Part shown: piece after piece, positions 41,653 to 50,656 of the stretch
How positions within the stretch are numbered: the first letter of the stretch is position 1
How the letters are laid out: the number at the start of each line of letters is the position of its first letter
NCBI GenBank assembly: GCA_963730325.1
Contig: CAVSRC010000007.1
Location: 310,001 to 374,000, forward strand
Direction of reading: 5' to 3'
Origin: CAVSRC01 sp963730325
Lineage (GTDB): Bacteria; Pseudomonadota; Alphaproteobacteria; Rhizobiales; Kaistiaceae
Length of the DNA: 64,000 nt
The notes under the pieces: generated by a model
Database searches by the model: none
Told to the model about the DNA's origin: nothing
Seen by the model: only the letters and a program-made list of their open reading frames with translations
Program-made: the position numbers and the translations under genes

Positions 41653-42645
41653 TCATTCCACGGTTTCCTTTTCGGAGTGGCCGCCGAACTGGAAGCGCAT
41701 GGCGGACAGAATCTTGTCGGCAAAGTCGGCCTCGCCGCGCGAGGTGAAGCGCTGATAGAGCGCGGTGCTCAGAACCGGAACCGGCACGCCTTCGTCGATG
41801 GCCGCCTTGATCGTCCAGCGGCCTTCGCCGGAATCGGAGACGTTGCCGCGGAAACCGGCGAGGCTGGGGTCCTGCCGCAGGGAGTCGGCGGTGAGATCGA
41901 GGAGCCAGGAGGAGATGACGCTGCCGTGCCGCCATACCTCGGCGATCTCCGCGACGTCGAGGTCGAAGGCGTAGGCGTCGGGGTTCTCCAGCGGCGCGGT
42001 CTCGGCGTCGATTGCGGCCCGCTTGCTGCCGATATTGGCGCTCTGCAGGACGTTGAAGCCCTCGGCATAGGCGGCCATGACGCCATACTCGATGCCGTTG
42101 TGCACCATCTTGACGAAATGGCCGGCACCGGTTGGGCCGCAGTGAAGATAGCCGCGCTGGGCGGGGGTGGCGTCCTTGTCGCCGCCGGGCGCAAGCGCGG
42201 CGAAGATGGGATCGAGGCGCTCGACAACGGCCTTTTCGCCGCCGATCATCTGGCAGTAGCCGCGGGCGAGGCCCCAGACGCCGCCGCTGGTGCCGACATC
42301 GACGTAGTGGATGCCCTTCGGTTTGAGCGCAGCGGCACGGGCCATGTCGTGGCGATAGTACGAATTGCCGCCGTCAATCAGCACATCGTCCGGCGCCAGA
42401 AGTTCGGCCATGTCGTTTGTGATGCCTTCGACGACGGCGGCCGGCAGCATCAACCAGATCGCCCGGGGCGGTGTCAGCTTGGCCACAAGTTCGCGCGGCG
42501 TCGCGGCGCCGACAGCGCCTTCGCCGACAAGCTCGGCAACGGATTGTGGCCTGATATCGTAGACCACGCATGTATGGCCGGCGCGCATGAGCCGGCGGAC
42601 GATATTGGCGCCCATGCGGCCCAATCCGACGACTGCGATCTGCAT
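41653..42645 (-). CDS. gnd: 6-phosphogluconate dehydrogenase, decarboxylating, short type
   Basis: A 330-residue enzyme converting 6-phosphogluconate to ribulose-5-phosphate and CO2. The Rossmann motif is GLGRMGANI at the start; DGGNSYYRHD, GTSGGVWGLARGYCQMIGG and the catalytic KMVHNGIEYG follow. The length fits the short bacterial form rather than the 470-residue form; members of that branch prefer NAD in known cases. It heads the gnd-zwf-glucokinase operon (40 bp to zwf). It would use the product of the gluconokinase encoded in the facing operon. Confidence 0.92.
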   Translation of the reverse strand: MQIAVVGLGRMGANIVRRLMRAGHTCVVYDIRPQSVAELVGEGAVGAATPRELVAKLTPPRAIWLMLPAAVVEGITNDMAELLAPDDVLIDGGNSYYRHDMARAAALKPKGIHYVDVGTSGGVWGLARGYCQMIGGEKAVVERLDPIFAALAPGGDKDATPAQRGYLHCGPTGAGHFVKMVHNGIEYGVMAAYAEGFNVLQSANIGSKRAAIDAETAPLENPDAYAFDLDVAEIAEVWRHGSVISSWLLDLTADSLRQDPSLAGFRGNVSDSGEGRWTIKAAIDEGVPVPVLSTALYQRFTSRGEADFADKILSAMRFQFGGHSEKETVE

Positions 42646-42931
42646 GGCGGTTGTCCCTGTTTTTCGATGGAATCACTCAAGGCGGGCCGTTGCATGGCGA
42701 TCTAGAACGGGCCCGCGGCGATTCAACCGGATCGTGACACTGACGATTTGCCCCAATGACTTAACCTGGCTGCCCGACCGCAGACAAACCCCCTGTAGAT
42801 TCAGTCGATTAGTGGAAGTGGCCGACCCGCAGCCCGGTCGCGCGTGGCGAAGGAGGGGCCGGCGGCCATGGATTTTCCGGGCTTTCTCCGTATGATCGCC
42901 CGCGCATGACCTTCGGCACCGCGAGGCGCAT

Positions 42932-44053
42932 TTGACCGCGCAACCGTCGATCACCACCAGTACGCTCGCCGGCCGGCTCAAGGTTGTCGCGGGGGGGACC
43001 TGGACCATCGCTTTTGCACGCGAGCTGGAGACGCTGGTCGCCGGCCTGCCGGCCGCGTCCGGCGAGATCGACCTCGCCGCGGTCGAGCGGCTCGACACCT
43101 TCGGCGCCTGGCTGCTGGAAGACATGATGCGCCAGGCGCGCGACCGCGGCGGCGCGCTGGACCTCGTCGCCGTGCCGGACCGCTTCCGCGGCCTCATCGA
43201 CGAGGTGGGCGAGGCCAACCGCGAGGCGCCGGAGCCGCGCCGCCAGCGCTTCGGCCCGATCGCGCTGGTCGAGAATATCGGCGAGTGGGTCTTCAAGGGC
43301 GCCGGCGAAACGGTGGCGCTGACCGGCATGCTCGGCGCCGTGACGGCAGCCGCCGGCAATGCGATCGTGCGTCCGCGCTTCTCGCGCATCACCTCCATCA
43401 CCCATCATCTCGACCGGGTCGGCTTTCAGGCGATCGGCATCATCGTGCTGATGACCTTTCTGGTCGGCTGCATCATCTCGCAGCAGGGCATCTACAATTT
43501 CCGCCGCTTCGGCGCCGAGGACTACGTCGTCAACCTGCTCGGCATCCTGGTGCTGCGCGAGATCGGCGTGCTGCTGGTGACCATCATGGTGGCCGGCCGC
43601 TCGGGCAGCTCGTACACGGCCGAACTCGGCTCGATGAAGATGCGCGAGGAGATCGACGCGCTACGCACGATGGGCGTCGACCCCGCCGACGTGCTGGTGC
43701 TGCCGCGGGTGGCGGCCCTGGTCATCGCCATGCCGGTCCTGACCTTCCTCGGTTCCATGGCGGCGCTCGTCGGTGGCGGCCTGGTCGCCTGGTTCTATGG
43801 CGGCATGAGCCCGGAGATCTTCATCTCCCGGCTGCGCGATGCGGTCTCGGTCCACGATTTCCTCATCGGCATGATCAAGGCGCCGGCAATGGCGATGGTG
43901 GTCGGCGTCATTGCCTGCACGGAAGGCATGCGGGTCGAGGGCAGCGCCGAGTCGCTCGGCCGCAAGACGACCACGTCGGTGGTCAAGTCGATCTTCACGG
44001 TGATCGTGCTCGACGGCCTGTTCGCCATGTTCTTTGCCACGATCGGGTGGTGA
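42932..44053 (+). CDS. mlaE: MlaE-type lipid transporter permease with N-terminal STAS domain
   Basis: A 373-residue permease of the Mla phospholipid-trafficking ABC system. Residues about 8-105 are a STAS domain like MlaB (VVAGGTWTIAF, IDLAAVERLDTFGAWLLEDM); the rest is the MlaE domain with five to six helices and the AELGSMKMREEIDALRTMGVDP coupling helix. Start TTG at 42932; a GAGG lies 7-10 bases upstream. The gene is followed by mlaF 4 bp later. It maintains outer-membrane lipid asymmetry by retrograde or anterograde phospholipid transfer. The STAS-permease fusion replaces a separate mlaB gene. Confidence 0.9.
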   Translation: MTAQPSITTSTLAGRLKVVAGGTWTIAFARELETLVAGLPAASGEIDLAAVERLDTFGAWLLEDMMRQARDRGGALDLVAVPDRFRGLIDEVGEANREAPEPRRQRFGPIALVENIGEWVFKGAGETVALTGMLGAVTAAAGNAIVRPRFSRITSITHHLDRVGFQAIGIIVLMTFLVGCIISQQGIYNFRRFGAEDYVVNLLGILVLREIGVLLVTIMVAGRSGSSYTAELGSMKMREEIDALRTMGVDPADVLVLPRVAALVIAMPVLTFLGSMAALVGGGLVAWFYGGMSPEIFISRLRDAVSVHDFLIGMIKAPAMAMVVGVIACTEGMRVEGSAESLGRKTTTSVVKSIFTVIVLDGLFAMFFATIGW

Positions 44054-44057
44054 GACG

Positions 44058-44861
44058 ATGAGCCAGGAGATCAGCGACGAGGCCATCATCTCGGTTCGCG
44101 ACCTGGTCGCCGGCTTCGGCACGCAGACCGTGCTCAAGGGGCTCGACCTCGATGTTCGCGCCGGCGAGATCCTCGGCGTGGTCGGCGGCTCGGGTGCCGG
44201 CAAGTCGGTGTTGTTGCGCTCGATCATCGGGCTCAACCGCAAGCGCTCGGGCAAGATCCGCGTTCTCGACGTCGATGCCGACGCGGCCAGCTACGGCGAC
44301 TGGCGCTCGGTCGAGCGGCGCTGGGGCGTGCTCTTCCAGAGCGGCGCCCTGTTCTCCTCGCTGACGGCGCGCGAGAACATCCAGTTTCCCATGCGCCAGT
44401 TCCTCGACCTGCCCGAGAACCTGATGGACGACCTGGCGATGGTGAAGCTGGAGCTGGTCGGCCTCAGCCCCAACGACGCCGACAAGCTGCCGGCGGAGCT
44501 GTCCGGCGGCATGACCAAGCGCGTCGGCCTTGCCCGCGCGCTGGCGCTCGATCCGGAGATCGTCTTTCTCGACGAGCCGACTTCCGGTCTCGATCCGATC
44601 GCGGCGGGCGCCTTCGACGTGCTCATCCGCACGCTCCAGCGTACGCTGGGCATCACCGTCTTCATGGTCACCCACGACCTCGACAGCCTCAACACCGCCT
44701 GCGATCGCATCGCGGCGCTGGCCGATGGCAAGATCGTCGCCGAGGGGCCGATGCAGACGCTGGTCGATTCCGACCATCCCTGGGTCAAATCCTATTTCCG
44801 CGGCCGGCGCGCGCGCTCCAACGGGCGCGAGCACCGGGACCAACCAACAGACGGACACTAA
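44058..44861 (+). CDS. mlaF: MlaF-type ABC transporter ATPase
   Basis: A 267-residue ATPase powering the Mla system. Walker A GGSGAGKSV near residue 45, the Q-loop LFQSGALFSSLTA, signature LSGGMTKRVGLARALA and Walker B IVFLDEPTSGLDP, H-switch VTHDLDS. The ATG at 44058 follows the mlaE stop by 4 bp. It pairs with the MlaE permease upstream and the MCE protein downstream (3-bp gap). A charged C-terminal tail extends beyond the usual end. Confidence 0.93.
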   Translation: MSQEISDEAIISVRDLVAGFGTQTVLKGLDLDVRAGEILGVVGGSGAGKSVLLRSIIGLNRKRSGKIRVLDVDADAASYGDWRSVERRWGVLFQSGALFSSLTARENIQFPMRQFLDLPENLMDDLAMVKLELVGLSPNDADKLPAELSGGMTKRVGLARALALDPEIVFLDEPTSGLDPIAAGAFDVLIRTLQRTLGITVFMVTHDLDSLNTACDRIAALADGKIVAEGPMQTLVDSDHPWVKSYFRGRRARSNGREHRDQPTDGH

Positions 44862-44864
44862 GCC

Positions 44865-46109
44865 ATGGAAATCCGCGCTCGCTATTTCATCGTCGGCCTG
44901 TTCGTGCTGGTCGTTGCGGCTGCGGTCGTCGGCTTCATCTACTGGCTCTACAACACCGGCGGCCTGGTCAAGCGCACGGACTATCTGGTCAGCTTCAACG
45001 GCTCGGTCTCGGGCCTGGCACCCGGTTCGCCGGTGCTGTTCAACGGGCTGCAGGTCGGCGAGGTCACCGGGCTGTCGCTGTCGACGGACAATCCGGGTCT
45101 GGTGATCGCGCGCATTGCCATCGACGCGCGCACGCCGGTGAGGACCGACACCCATGTCGGCATGGACTTCCGCGGCCTGACCGGCACGGCGACCGTGGCG
45201 CTCAACGGCGGCTCGCCATTGGCCGAAGTGCCGACCGGCGCGGACGGCCAGCCGCCCTTGCTGGTCGCCGATCCCAAGTCGATGCAGGACATGAGCTCGG
45301 CGGCACGCGAGGCACTGTCGCGGCTCAACGACATTCTGGCGGACAATGCCGAACCGCTGAAGGACGCCATCGCCAATATCGACACGTTTGCCGCGGCGCT
45401 GGCCAAGAACTCCGACAAGGTCGACACCATTCTTGCCGGATTGGAGAAATTCGTCGGCGGTGGCGACAAGCCCGAGACGGTGAGCTACGAGCTGACCGCG
45501 CCGTCGGAGTTCCCCGATATTCCGGCGCTGCCGAGCGGCCAGCTTATGGTTTCGCCGCCGACGACCATCGTGGCGCTGGATACCCAGCGCATCATGCTGC
45601 GCAGCGCCGCGGGGCTGGTGCCGGCCTTCGATAACTTCCGCTACGGCGACAGCATCCCGCTGATCGTGCAGTCGCGCCTGCTTCAGGGCTTCGAGAATGC
45701 GGGCTATCCGCAGGCGGGCAGCGACACCAGCGGGATTTCCGGCGACTTCCAGCTCCTGGTCAATATCCGCAAGTTCGAACTGGCGACGATTGGCGAGCCG
45801 ACGGCCGAAGTGGCGCTGATGGCGAAACTGCTCGATTCCGGCGGGATGGTGATCGATGCCAAGCTGTTCGCGGCGTCGACCCCGGTGGGCGACATCACCA
45901 AGCCGGAGGTGATCGCGGCCGGCATCGACTCGGCCTTCGGCAAGGCGGCGACCGAACTCATCGTCTGGTCGCTCGCTGCGATGAGCGACGCGGAGGGCGG
46001 TGGTGCCGATTCCGGCGATGGTGGCAAGAAGGCAAGCGACGCGCCGCCCATGCACACGCCCGAGCCGGCTGCACCGGCGGATATGGCGGCGCCGGCAAAG
46101 GTGCAGTGA
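44865..46109 (+). CDS. mlaD: MlaD-like MCE protein fused to a PqiC-like auxiliary domain
   Basis: A 414-residue periplasmic lipid-binding subunit. A membrane anchor spans about residues 7-28, then the MCE domain (SFNGSVSGLAPGSPVLFNGLQVGEV) to about 110, helical linker to about 205. From about residue 206 the sequence (VSYELTAPSEFPDIP, then LDTQRIMLRSA) resembles the ABC-transporter auxiliary lipoprotein family related to PqiC, normally a separate gene. No lipobox is present because the part is internal. The Ala/Pro-rich C-terminus is disordered. The arrangement couples the inner-membrane subunit to a partner reaching toward the outer membrane. Confidence 0.85.
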   Translation: MEIRARYFIVGLFVLVVAAAVVGFIYWLYNTGGLVKRTDYLVSFNGSVSGLAPGSPVLFNGLQVGEVTGLSLSTDNPGLVIARIAIDARTPVRTDTHVGMDFRGLTGTATVALNGGSPLAEVPTGADGQPPLLVADPKSMQDMSSAAREALSRLNDILADNAEPLKDAIANIDTFAAALAKNSDKVDTILAGLEKFVGGGDKPETVSYELTAPSEFPDIPALPSGQLMVSPPTTIVALDTQRIMLRSAAGLVPAFDNFRYGDSIPLIVQSRLLQGFENAGYPQAGSDTSGISGDFQLLVNIRKFELATIGEPTAEVALMAKLLDSGGMVIDAKLFAASTPVGDITKPEVIAAGIDSAFGKAATELIVWSLAAMSDAEGGGADSGDGGKKASDAPPMHTPEPAAPADMAAPAKVQ

Positions 46110-46122
46110 GGCGTCGCTCGCT

Positions 46123-46734
46123 CTAGCCGTGTGGCGCGGTGGCCGCCATTGACGGCCGCTCGGCGAAGGCGGCGAACCATGCCGCAAGCTGCGGCCGCCC
46201 CGTGCGCCAGCCGAGATCGGGAAAGCGGAAATCGAGATAGGCGAGCGCGCAGGCGGTGGCGATGGTGCCGATGTCGACGCGCACCGCGAAGCCGGGGGCC
46301 GTCTGTTCCATGCGGTCGAGCGCCTTCACTACCTTGTCGTGCTGGCCGTCGCGCCATTCGGGCCACAGCAGGGCCGGCGGCCTCAGCGTCGTCTCGTAAC
46401 GCTCCAGCAGCGCGGCGTCGAGCATGCCATCGGCGAGCGCCTGCTCGGTGAGCGCCTGCCAGCGGGCCGGTCCGGCCGCGGGGATGAGCCGCCCGCCGCC
46501 GGCCAGCGCATCGAGGTGCTCGGCGATCACGCGGCTGTCGAAGAGGATCATGCCGTCGTCGGCAATGAGCGTCGGTAGCTTGCCGAGCGGATTGTCGGCG
46601 ATCACCGGGTTGGTGCGCACGATCGGGCTCACCCTGGCCGGCACCTGCTCGATCCGGTCGGTGAGGCCGAGCTCGATGGCCGCGACCATGACCTTGCGCA
46701 CATAGGGCGAGGTGGTGGAGTGGTAGAGCTTCAT
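46123..46734 (-). CDS. Glutathione S-transferase family protein
   Basis: A 203-residue GST. The thioredoxin-fold N-domain begins MKLYHSTTSPYVRKVMVAAIELGL with Ser/Thr near residue 7-9 as the likely glutathione-activating residue; the NPLGKLPTL cis-proline loop and DSRVIAEHLD (glutathione gamma-glutamyl binding) follow; the helical C-domain covers residue 85 on. It resembles rhizobial zeta/theta-like bacterial GSTs with unknown substrates. It converges with mlaD, 13 bp apart. Confidence 0.88.
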   Translation of the reverse strand: MKLYHSTTSPYVRKVMVAAIELGLTDRIEQVPARVSPIVRTNPVIADNPLGKLPTLIADDGMILFDSRVIAEHLDALAGGGRLIPAAGPARWQALTEQALADGMLDAALLERYETTLRPPALLWPEWRDGQHDKVVKALDRMEQTAPGFAVRVDIGTIATACALAYLDFRFPDLGWRTGRPQLAAWFAAFAERPSMAATAPHG

Positions 46735-46865
46735 GGAGTGGTCCCGTCCCTGAATGCGGCCCGCGATGGCGATGCGCCCAATGCAATAGGGCGCGCCGGC
46801 GAAGACAGCAAGCTGCCGACCGGCGCCGCCCACCGGCCGGCTCAGGATAACGGGTGCGGTCGCGT

Positions 46866-48395
46866 CTAGGCGCGCGTCACCGGTGCTGGCTGCGGCACAC
46901 CGGTCTCGTCGAGCAGGTAGGCATAGGCCTCTTTCATCGTGATGTTGGCGCTGTCGGTATAGACAAGGAGGCGTTCGCCGTCGGTGCGCGTCTTGACCAT
47001 GCCGAAGGCGGCTCGGCTGAAACCAAAGAATTCGCCTCGCTTCTTCGCCTTCTTGTCGTCGGCCAGACGCGACCAGCCTTCCATGGCGAAGAAGGCAACC
47101 AGCTCGGTGACGAAGATCAGCGGCTCCGCGACCCGCGAGTGCTTGCCGAGCGCGCCCATGAGGGTGGCGCGCGGGTGGATGTACTCCTTGCGGGCGCTCT
47201 CGTCGCCGCTGGAGACAACGCTGACGATCGGATCGACCGACTGGATGAAGGCGCCGGAGAAATCCGCCGAGCCATGGTGCGGCACCTTGAAGACCTCGGA
47301 ACGCAGATTGAGGGTGCCGGCGTTGTGCTCGCGGCTGAGGAAGCGGCCGGCCTCGTCGTTGAGATCGCCGGCGAAGAGATAGCTGAAACCGCCATAGACG
47401 AGGCGGAACACGATCGAGTGGCCGTTGATCGTGTGCGAGGCCGAGAGCCCGCTTGCCTTGAGGTCGGTCGAATCCAGCGATTCGTGGCCGATGCGTGGTC
47501 CTTTTGGCGGGTTGCCGAGGAACTTGAGCGCCGGCTTGCCGGCGACCTCGGTGACGAGCGGGCCGAGAACCTCGATGGCAAGCTCTTCGTCCGCGAGGAA
47601 GTCGAAGGCATCGTCGTCGCCGAACTGCAAGCGGTTGATCTTGATCTTGTCGCGCTTGTTGTAGGCGGTGAGCGCCTCCTTCCACCTCTGGAAGGGCTGG
47701 TTCATTTCGGCGTCGTCGACCTTGAGGAGATTGTCCTCGAGGCCGACCAGGAAGACGTCCTTGTCGACCTTGCGCGTGGGACCGAGCAGATCCCGGTCCG
47801 GCACGCGTTTGCCGTTCTTGGTGCTCGGCCGCTTGACGATGCCGTTGTGGTAGACCCGTTTTGGCCGGATGAAGATGCGCTTGCGGCGAACGGAATGGGT
47901 CTCCGAGTGGAATATCTCGGTCAGCCCGAGGAAGTGATCGGCGTCGCCGTGGGTGACCAGGATGCACTCGATCGGTTGCGGACGGGCTAGTGTCGTGCCG
48001 CGGAAACGTCCGGCGAGATAGCGGGCGAAGAGCTGGTTGTCGCCGCCGTCGACGAGCATGACCTTGCCGGCGGGGGTTTCGATCACGGCGCCGTCGCCCT
48101 GCTGGACGTCGACGAAGTTGACGCTGAGGACGCGGTTGGCATTGCGCGGAATGACCGTGTCCGCCGCCTTTATGCCGGAACTCTTGGTCGGCTCGATGAA
48201 GCCGGTCTTCACCTCGGGCAGCACGCTGCCGTCGGGCGACTCATGATAGGTGGTCAGCCCGACCTCGAGCGCCTTGGCGCTACGCGAGATGACCGAGACC
48301 TGGTCGCCCCAGGAAAGGGTGCGCAGGAACTTCTTGCGTCCCTTTTCCGCCCAGACGTCCGCGAGATCGACGTTGATGACGCATGCTTCTGCCAT
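46866..48395 (-). CDS. Stand-alone ComEC-like metallo-beta-lactamase hydrolase
   Basis: A 509-residue protein. From about residue 90 it matches the hydrolase part of ComEC: VNFVDVQQGDGAVIE, LVDGGDN, then T-H-G-D-A-D-H-F as the metal-binding motif, a long insertion with basic sequence, SYLFAGDLND and KVPHHGSADF. Residues 1-90 form an additional domain without clear match (an SH3-like or saposin-like strand cluster is possible). There is no membrane segment, so it is not the DNA-uptake channel. The start at 48395 has GGGGGA 4 bp upstream. Similar orphans occur near defence and effector genes in other bacteria, but no partner gene is adjacent here. Confidence 0.75.
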   Translation of the reverse strand: MAEACVINVDLADVWAEKGRKKFLRTLSWGDQVSVISRSAKALEVGLTTYHESPDGSVLPEVKTGFIEPTKSSGIKAADTVIPRNANRVLSVNFVDVQQGDGAVIETPAGKVMLVDGGDNQLFARYLAGRFRGTTLARPQPIECILVTHGDADHFLGLTEIFHSETHSVRRKRIFIRPKRVYHNGIVKRPSTKNGKRVPDRDLLGPTRKVDKDVFLVGLEDNLLKVDDAEMNQPFQRWKEALTAYNKRDKIKINRLQFGDDDAFDFLADEELAIEVLGPLVTEVAGKPALKFLGNPPKGPRIGHESLDSTDLKASGLSASHTINGHSIVFRLVYGGFSYLFAGDLNDEAGRFLSREHNAGTLNLRSEVFKVPHHGSADFSGAFIQSVDPIVSVVSSGDESARKEYIHPRATLMGALGKHSRVAEPLIFVTELVAFFAMEGWSRLADDKKAKKRGEFFGFSRAAFGMVKTRTDGERLLVYTDSANITMKEAYAYLLDETGVPQPAPVTRA

Positions 48396-48589
48396 GGCAT
48401 CCCCCTGCATCGCCCGTTACACCATATGCGTGTATTCTAAGCCGATACGCAGCGCGTGGTAAACCCGCGCAGGAGACCATGGGCTTGACCAGGTCTTGAC
48501 GGACGGGTGGACTGGTTCGGCTGGCGGTCTTTTCATCGCGGGTCATGGTGCGGCCGGCGATGGTGCGGGAGCCGGAAGAGGAGGAGCCG

Positions 48590-49054
48590 ATGAAGCGATT
48601 GTCGATGCGATTGGCGGCCGCGATTGCCGCCTTGGCCATGCTGGTTGCGGTGAGCATCGGCATGGCGCCGGCCAGCGCCGCCGGCTCCGGGCTGCAGGAC
48701 GAGGCCAGCAAGGCCGTCGACCTGTGGGTGGCGGCGGTGACCAGCGGCGACAAGGACGCCGTGGCGGCGGTGCTTGCGCCGGAGTTCCAGATCGTCCGCG
48801 ACAACGGCGTCGCCTATGACCGCGACCAGTACCTTGCCAGCGACCTGCCGAAGATCGCCGCGCCACCGCCGATCGGCGAGCTGGTCGCGACCGGCGCGGG
48901 CGACGTGATGGTCGTCCGCTACGTCCTGACCATCGACGCGACCGTCAACGGGGCCGCCATGCAGGCAAGGGCGCCACGGCTGACGGTATTTCGGCGGGTC
49001 GACGGGGCGTGGCTGGTCTCGGCCCACGCCAACTTCGCCGCGATCGGCCAATAA
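48590..49054 (+). CDS. Secreted SnoaL/NTF2-like protein
   Basis: A 154-residue exported protein. Residues 1-31 are a signal peptide (MKRLSMRLAAAIAALAMLVA...ASA). The mature part fits a DUF4440/SnoaL-like cone fold: AVDLWVAAVTSGDKDAVAAVLAPEFQIVRDNGV, then a beta-rich end TVFRRVDGAWLVSAHANF. The start at 48590 has GAGGAGGAG ahead; an in-frame ATG at 48545 adds a poor leader. No catalytic residues can be named. It lies between the divergent metallo-hydrolase gene and deoC. Confidence 0.78.
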   Translation: MKRLSMRLAAAIAALAMLVAVSIGMAPASAAGSGLQDEASKAVDLWVAAVTSGDKDAVAAVLAPEFQIVRDNGVAYDRDQYLASDLPKIAAPPPIGELVATGAGDVMVVRYVLTIDATVNGAAMQARAPRLTVFRRVDGAWLVSAHANFAAIGQ

Positions 49055-49138
49055 GGCCGTATCCGGACACGCTGCGGCGGGTCTTCGGATCGGCGGGGCG
49101 ATGGGGTAGGTTTGTCGACCAGAGAGAAGGTGCAGCCC

Positions 49139-50149
49139 GTGTCAAATCCTGTCCCGGTCCACGAGTCTGCCGCGATCCACCATCTGAGGAACGCGCCCGA
49201 CCAGCCCCATAACCCCGGCATCCCGTTCGATGCGGAGCCGGTGGCCGGCGTGCGCGTCAACCTTTCGGCGGTGGAGCGCCGTGCCGCGACGCTGCCCACG
49301 CGGCGCACGGTGAAGAAGGCCTATCAGGCGGCCTGGCTGGTCAAGGCGCTGCAGTGCATCGACCTGACGACGCTTTCCGGCGATGACACCGAGGGCCGCG
49401 TGCGCCGGCTTTGCGCCAAGGCGCGCCATCCGCTGAGACCCGACATCCAGGAAGGGCTGGGGCTCGCCGACCGGCGGATCACCACCGGCGCGGTCTGCGT
49501 CTATCACCGCTTCGTCGCCACGGCGAAGGCGGCGCTGCAAGGCTCCGATATCCCGGTGGCGGCCGTCTCGACGGCATTTCCCGCCGGCCTGGCGCCGTTC
49601 AAGACGCGGCTGGAAGAGATCAGGGCATCGGTTGCCGACGGTGCCGACGAAATCGACATCGTCATCACCCGCGAGCACGTGCTCAGGGGCAACTGGCAGG
49701 CGCTCTATGACGAGGTGAAGGCGTTCAAGGAAGCCTGCGGGGGAGCGCATATGAAGGCGATCCTCGGCACCGGCGACCTCAAGACACTGCGCAATGTCGG
49801 CCGCGCCTCGCTGGTGGCGATGATGGCCGGCACCGACTTCATCAAGACCTCGACCGGCAAGGAAGGCGTCAATGCGACGCTGCCGGTGGCGCTGGTGATG
49901 GTGCGGGCGATCCGCGCCTATCGCGAGATGACCGGCAATGTCGTCGGCTTCAAGCCGGCCGGCGGCATCTCCACCGCCAAGGACGTCATGAGCTTCCAGT
50001 TCGTGATGAAGGAGGAGCTCGGCAATAACTGGCTGCAGCCGGGCCTCTTCCGCATCGGCGCCTCGTCGCTGCTCGCCGATATCGAGCGCCAGCTCGAATA
50101 TTACGTCACCGGCCGCTACGCCTCGTTCGAACATCACGCGCTGGCGTGA
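49139..50149 (+). CDS. deoC: Deoxyribose-phosphate aldolase
   Basis: A 336-residue aldolase cleaving 2-deoxyribose-5-phosphate to acetaldehyde and glyceraldehyde-3-phosphate in nucleoside catabolism. The Schiff-base lysine is in FIKTSTGKEG, the second lysine in GFKPAGGI, and GADEIDIV is another signature. It is longer than the E. coli enzyme at the N-terminus. Of several possible starts the GTG at 49139 has the best site (AGAGAAGG). The acetaldehyde produced would suit the aldehyde dehydrogenase encoded downstream. The stop overlaps the next gene's ATG by one base. Confidence 0.93.
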   Translation: MSNPVPVHESAAIHHLRNAPDQPHNPGIPFDAEPVAGVRVNLSAVERRAATLPTRRTVKKAYQAAWLVKALQCIDLTTLSGDDTEGRVRRLCAKARHPLRPDIQEGLGLADRRITTGAVCVYHRFVATAKAALQGSDIPVAAVSTAFPAGLAPFKTRLEEIRASVADGADEIDIVITREHVLRGNWQALYDEVKAFKEACGGAHMKAILGTGDLKTLRNVGRASLVAMMAGTDFIKTSTGKEGVNATLPVALVMVRAIRAYREMTGNVVGFKPAGGISTAKDVMSFQFVMKEELGNNWLQPGLFRIGASSLLADIERQLEYYVTGRYASFEHHALA

Positions 50150-50604
50150 TGGCGGAGGGTACGACCGCGCCACCGTCGCATGTCCGGCGGCTGCTGATCG
50201 CGGCACGCGAAGGGCTTTCGCCCTGGGATGCGACGCCGGCGGAACGGCTCATCGATGTCGCCCGCCAGTGCGGCGCTGCCGAAGTCGCCGAAGCGATCGA
50301 CGAGATCGCGGCGCTGTCGCGCGAACGCGCCGAAGTGCCGGAGTGGGACGGCGACGCCAGCGCCGATATCGGCAAGGCGCAGGAGACCTATGCCGCCATT
50401 CTCGGGCAGGTGGACGGTGCTCTGCTGCCGGCGGTCGCCAGAGGGCTCAACCACACTGATGCCGAAACCCGGCGTTGGGTGGTGCTGGCGCTGGAGAAGC
50501 ATGGGGCGCCCGCGCGGCCGCTTCTGCAAGCGGCGCTCAAGGCAGAAACGGACGAAGGCCTGCGCCAGTGGATGGCGGAGGCGCTCGGCCGGCTGGGCGG
50601 CTGA
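50149..50604 (+). CDS. HEAT-like hypothetical protein
   Basis: A 151-residue helical protein with no known function. The C-terminal 60 residues (AVARGLNHTDAETRRWVVLALEKHGAPARPLLQAALKAE) look like two HEAT/PBS-type helical repeats used for protein contacts. The N-terminal part is also helical. The ATG at 50149 overlaps the deoC stop by one base, so it is coupled to deoC. An ortholog between deoC and an ALDH gene is not something I recognise. Confidence 0.6.
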   Translation: MAEGTTAPPSHVRRLLIAAREGLSPWDATPAERLIDVARQCGAAEVAEAIDEIAALSRERAEVPEWDGDASADIGKAQETYAAILGQVDGALLPAVARGLNHTDAETRRWVVLALEKHGAPARPLLQAALKAETDEGLRQWMAEALGRLGG

Positions 50605-50616
50605 GGTGTGTTGGAC

Positions 50617-50649
50617 CTGTTGACAACAGCCGGGGCATGATGGTATTTA
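50617..50649 (+). promoter_or_regulatory. Promoter and palindromic operator of the toxin-antitoxin pair
   Basis: TTGACA at 50620-50625 and TATTTA at 50644-50649 with an 18-bp spacer. The -35 lies inside the perfect palindrome CTGTTGACAACAG at 50617-50629, a likely binding site for the antitoxin. Transcription would start at about 50656, one base from the toxin ATG, so the toxin mRNA may be leaderless. Confidence 0.65.
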
Positions 50650-50656
50650 CTCCAAC

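Noticed and set aside
43995..46187. A 730-codon minus-strand frame
   Set aside because: Antisense of mlaF and mlaD; no motif.
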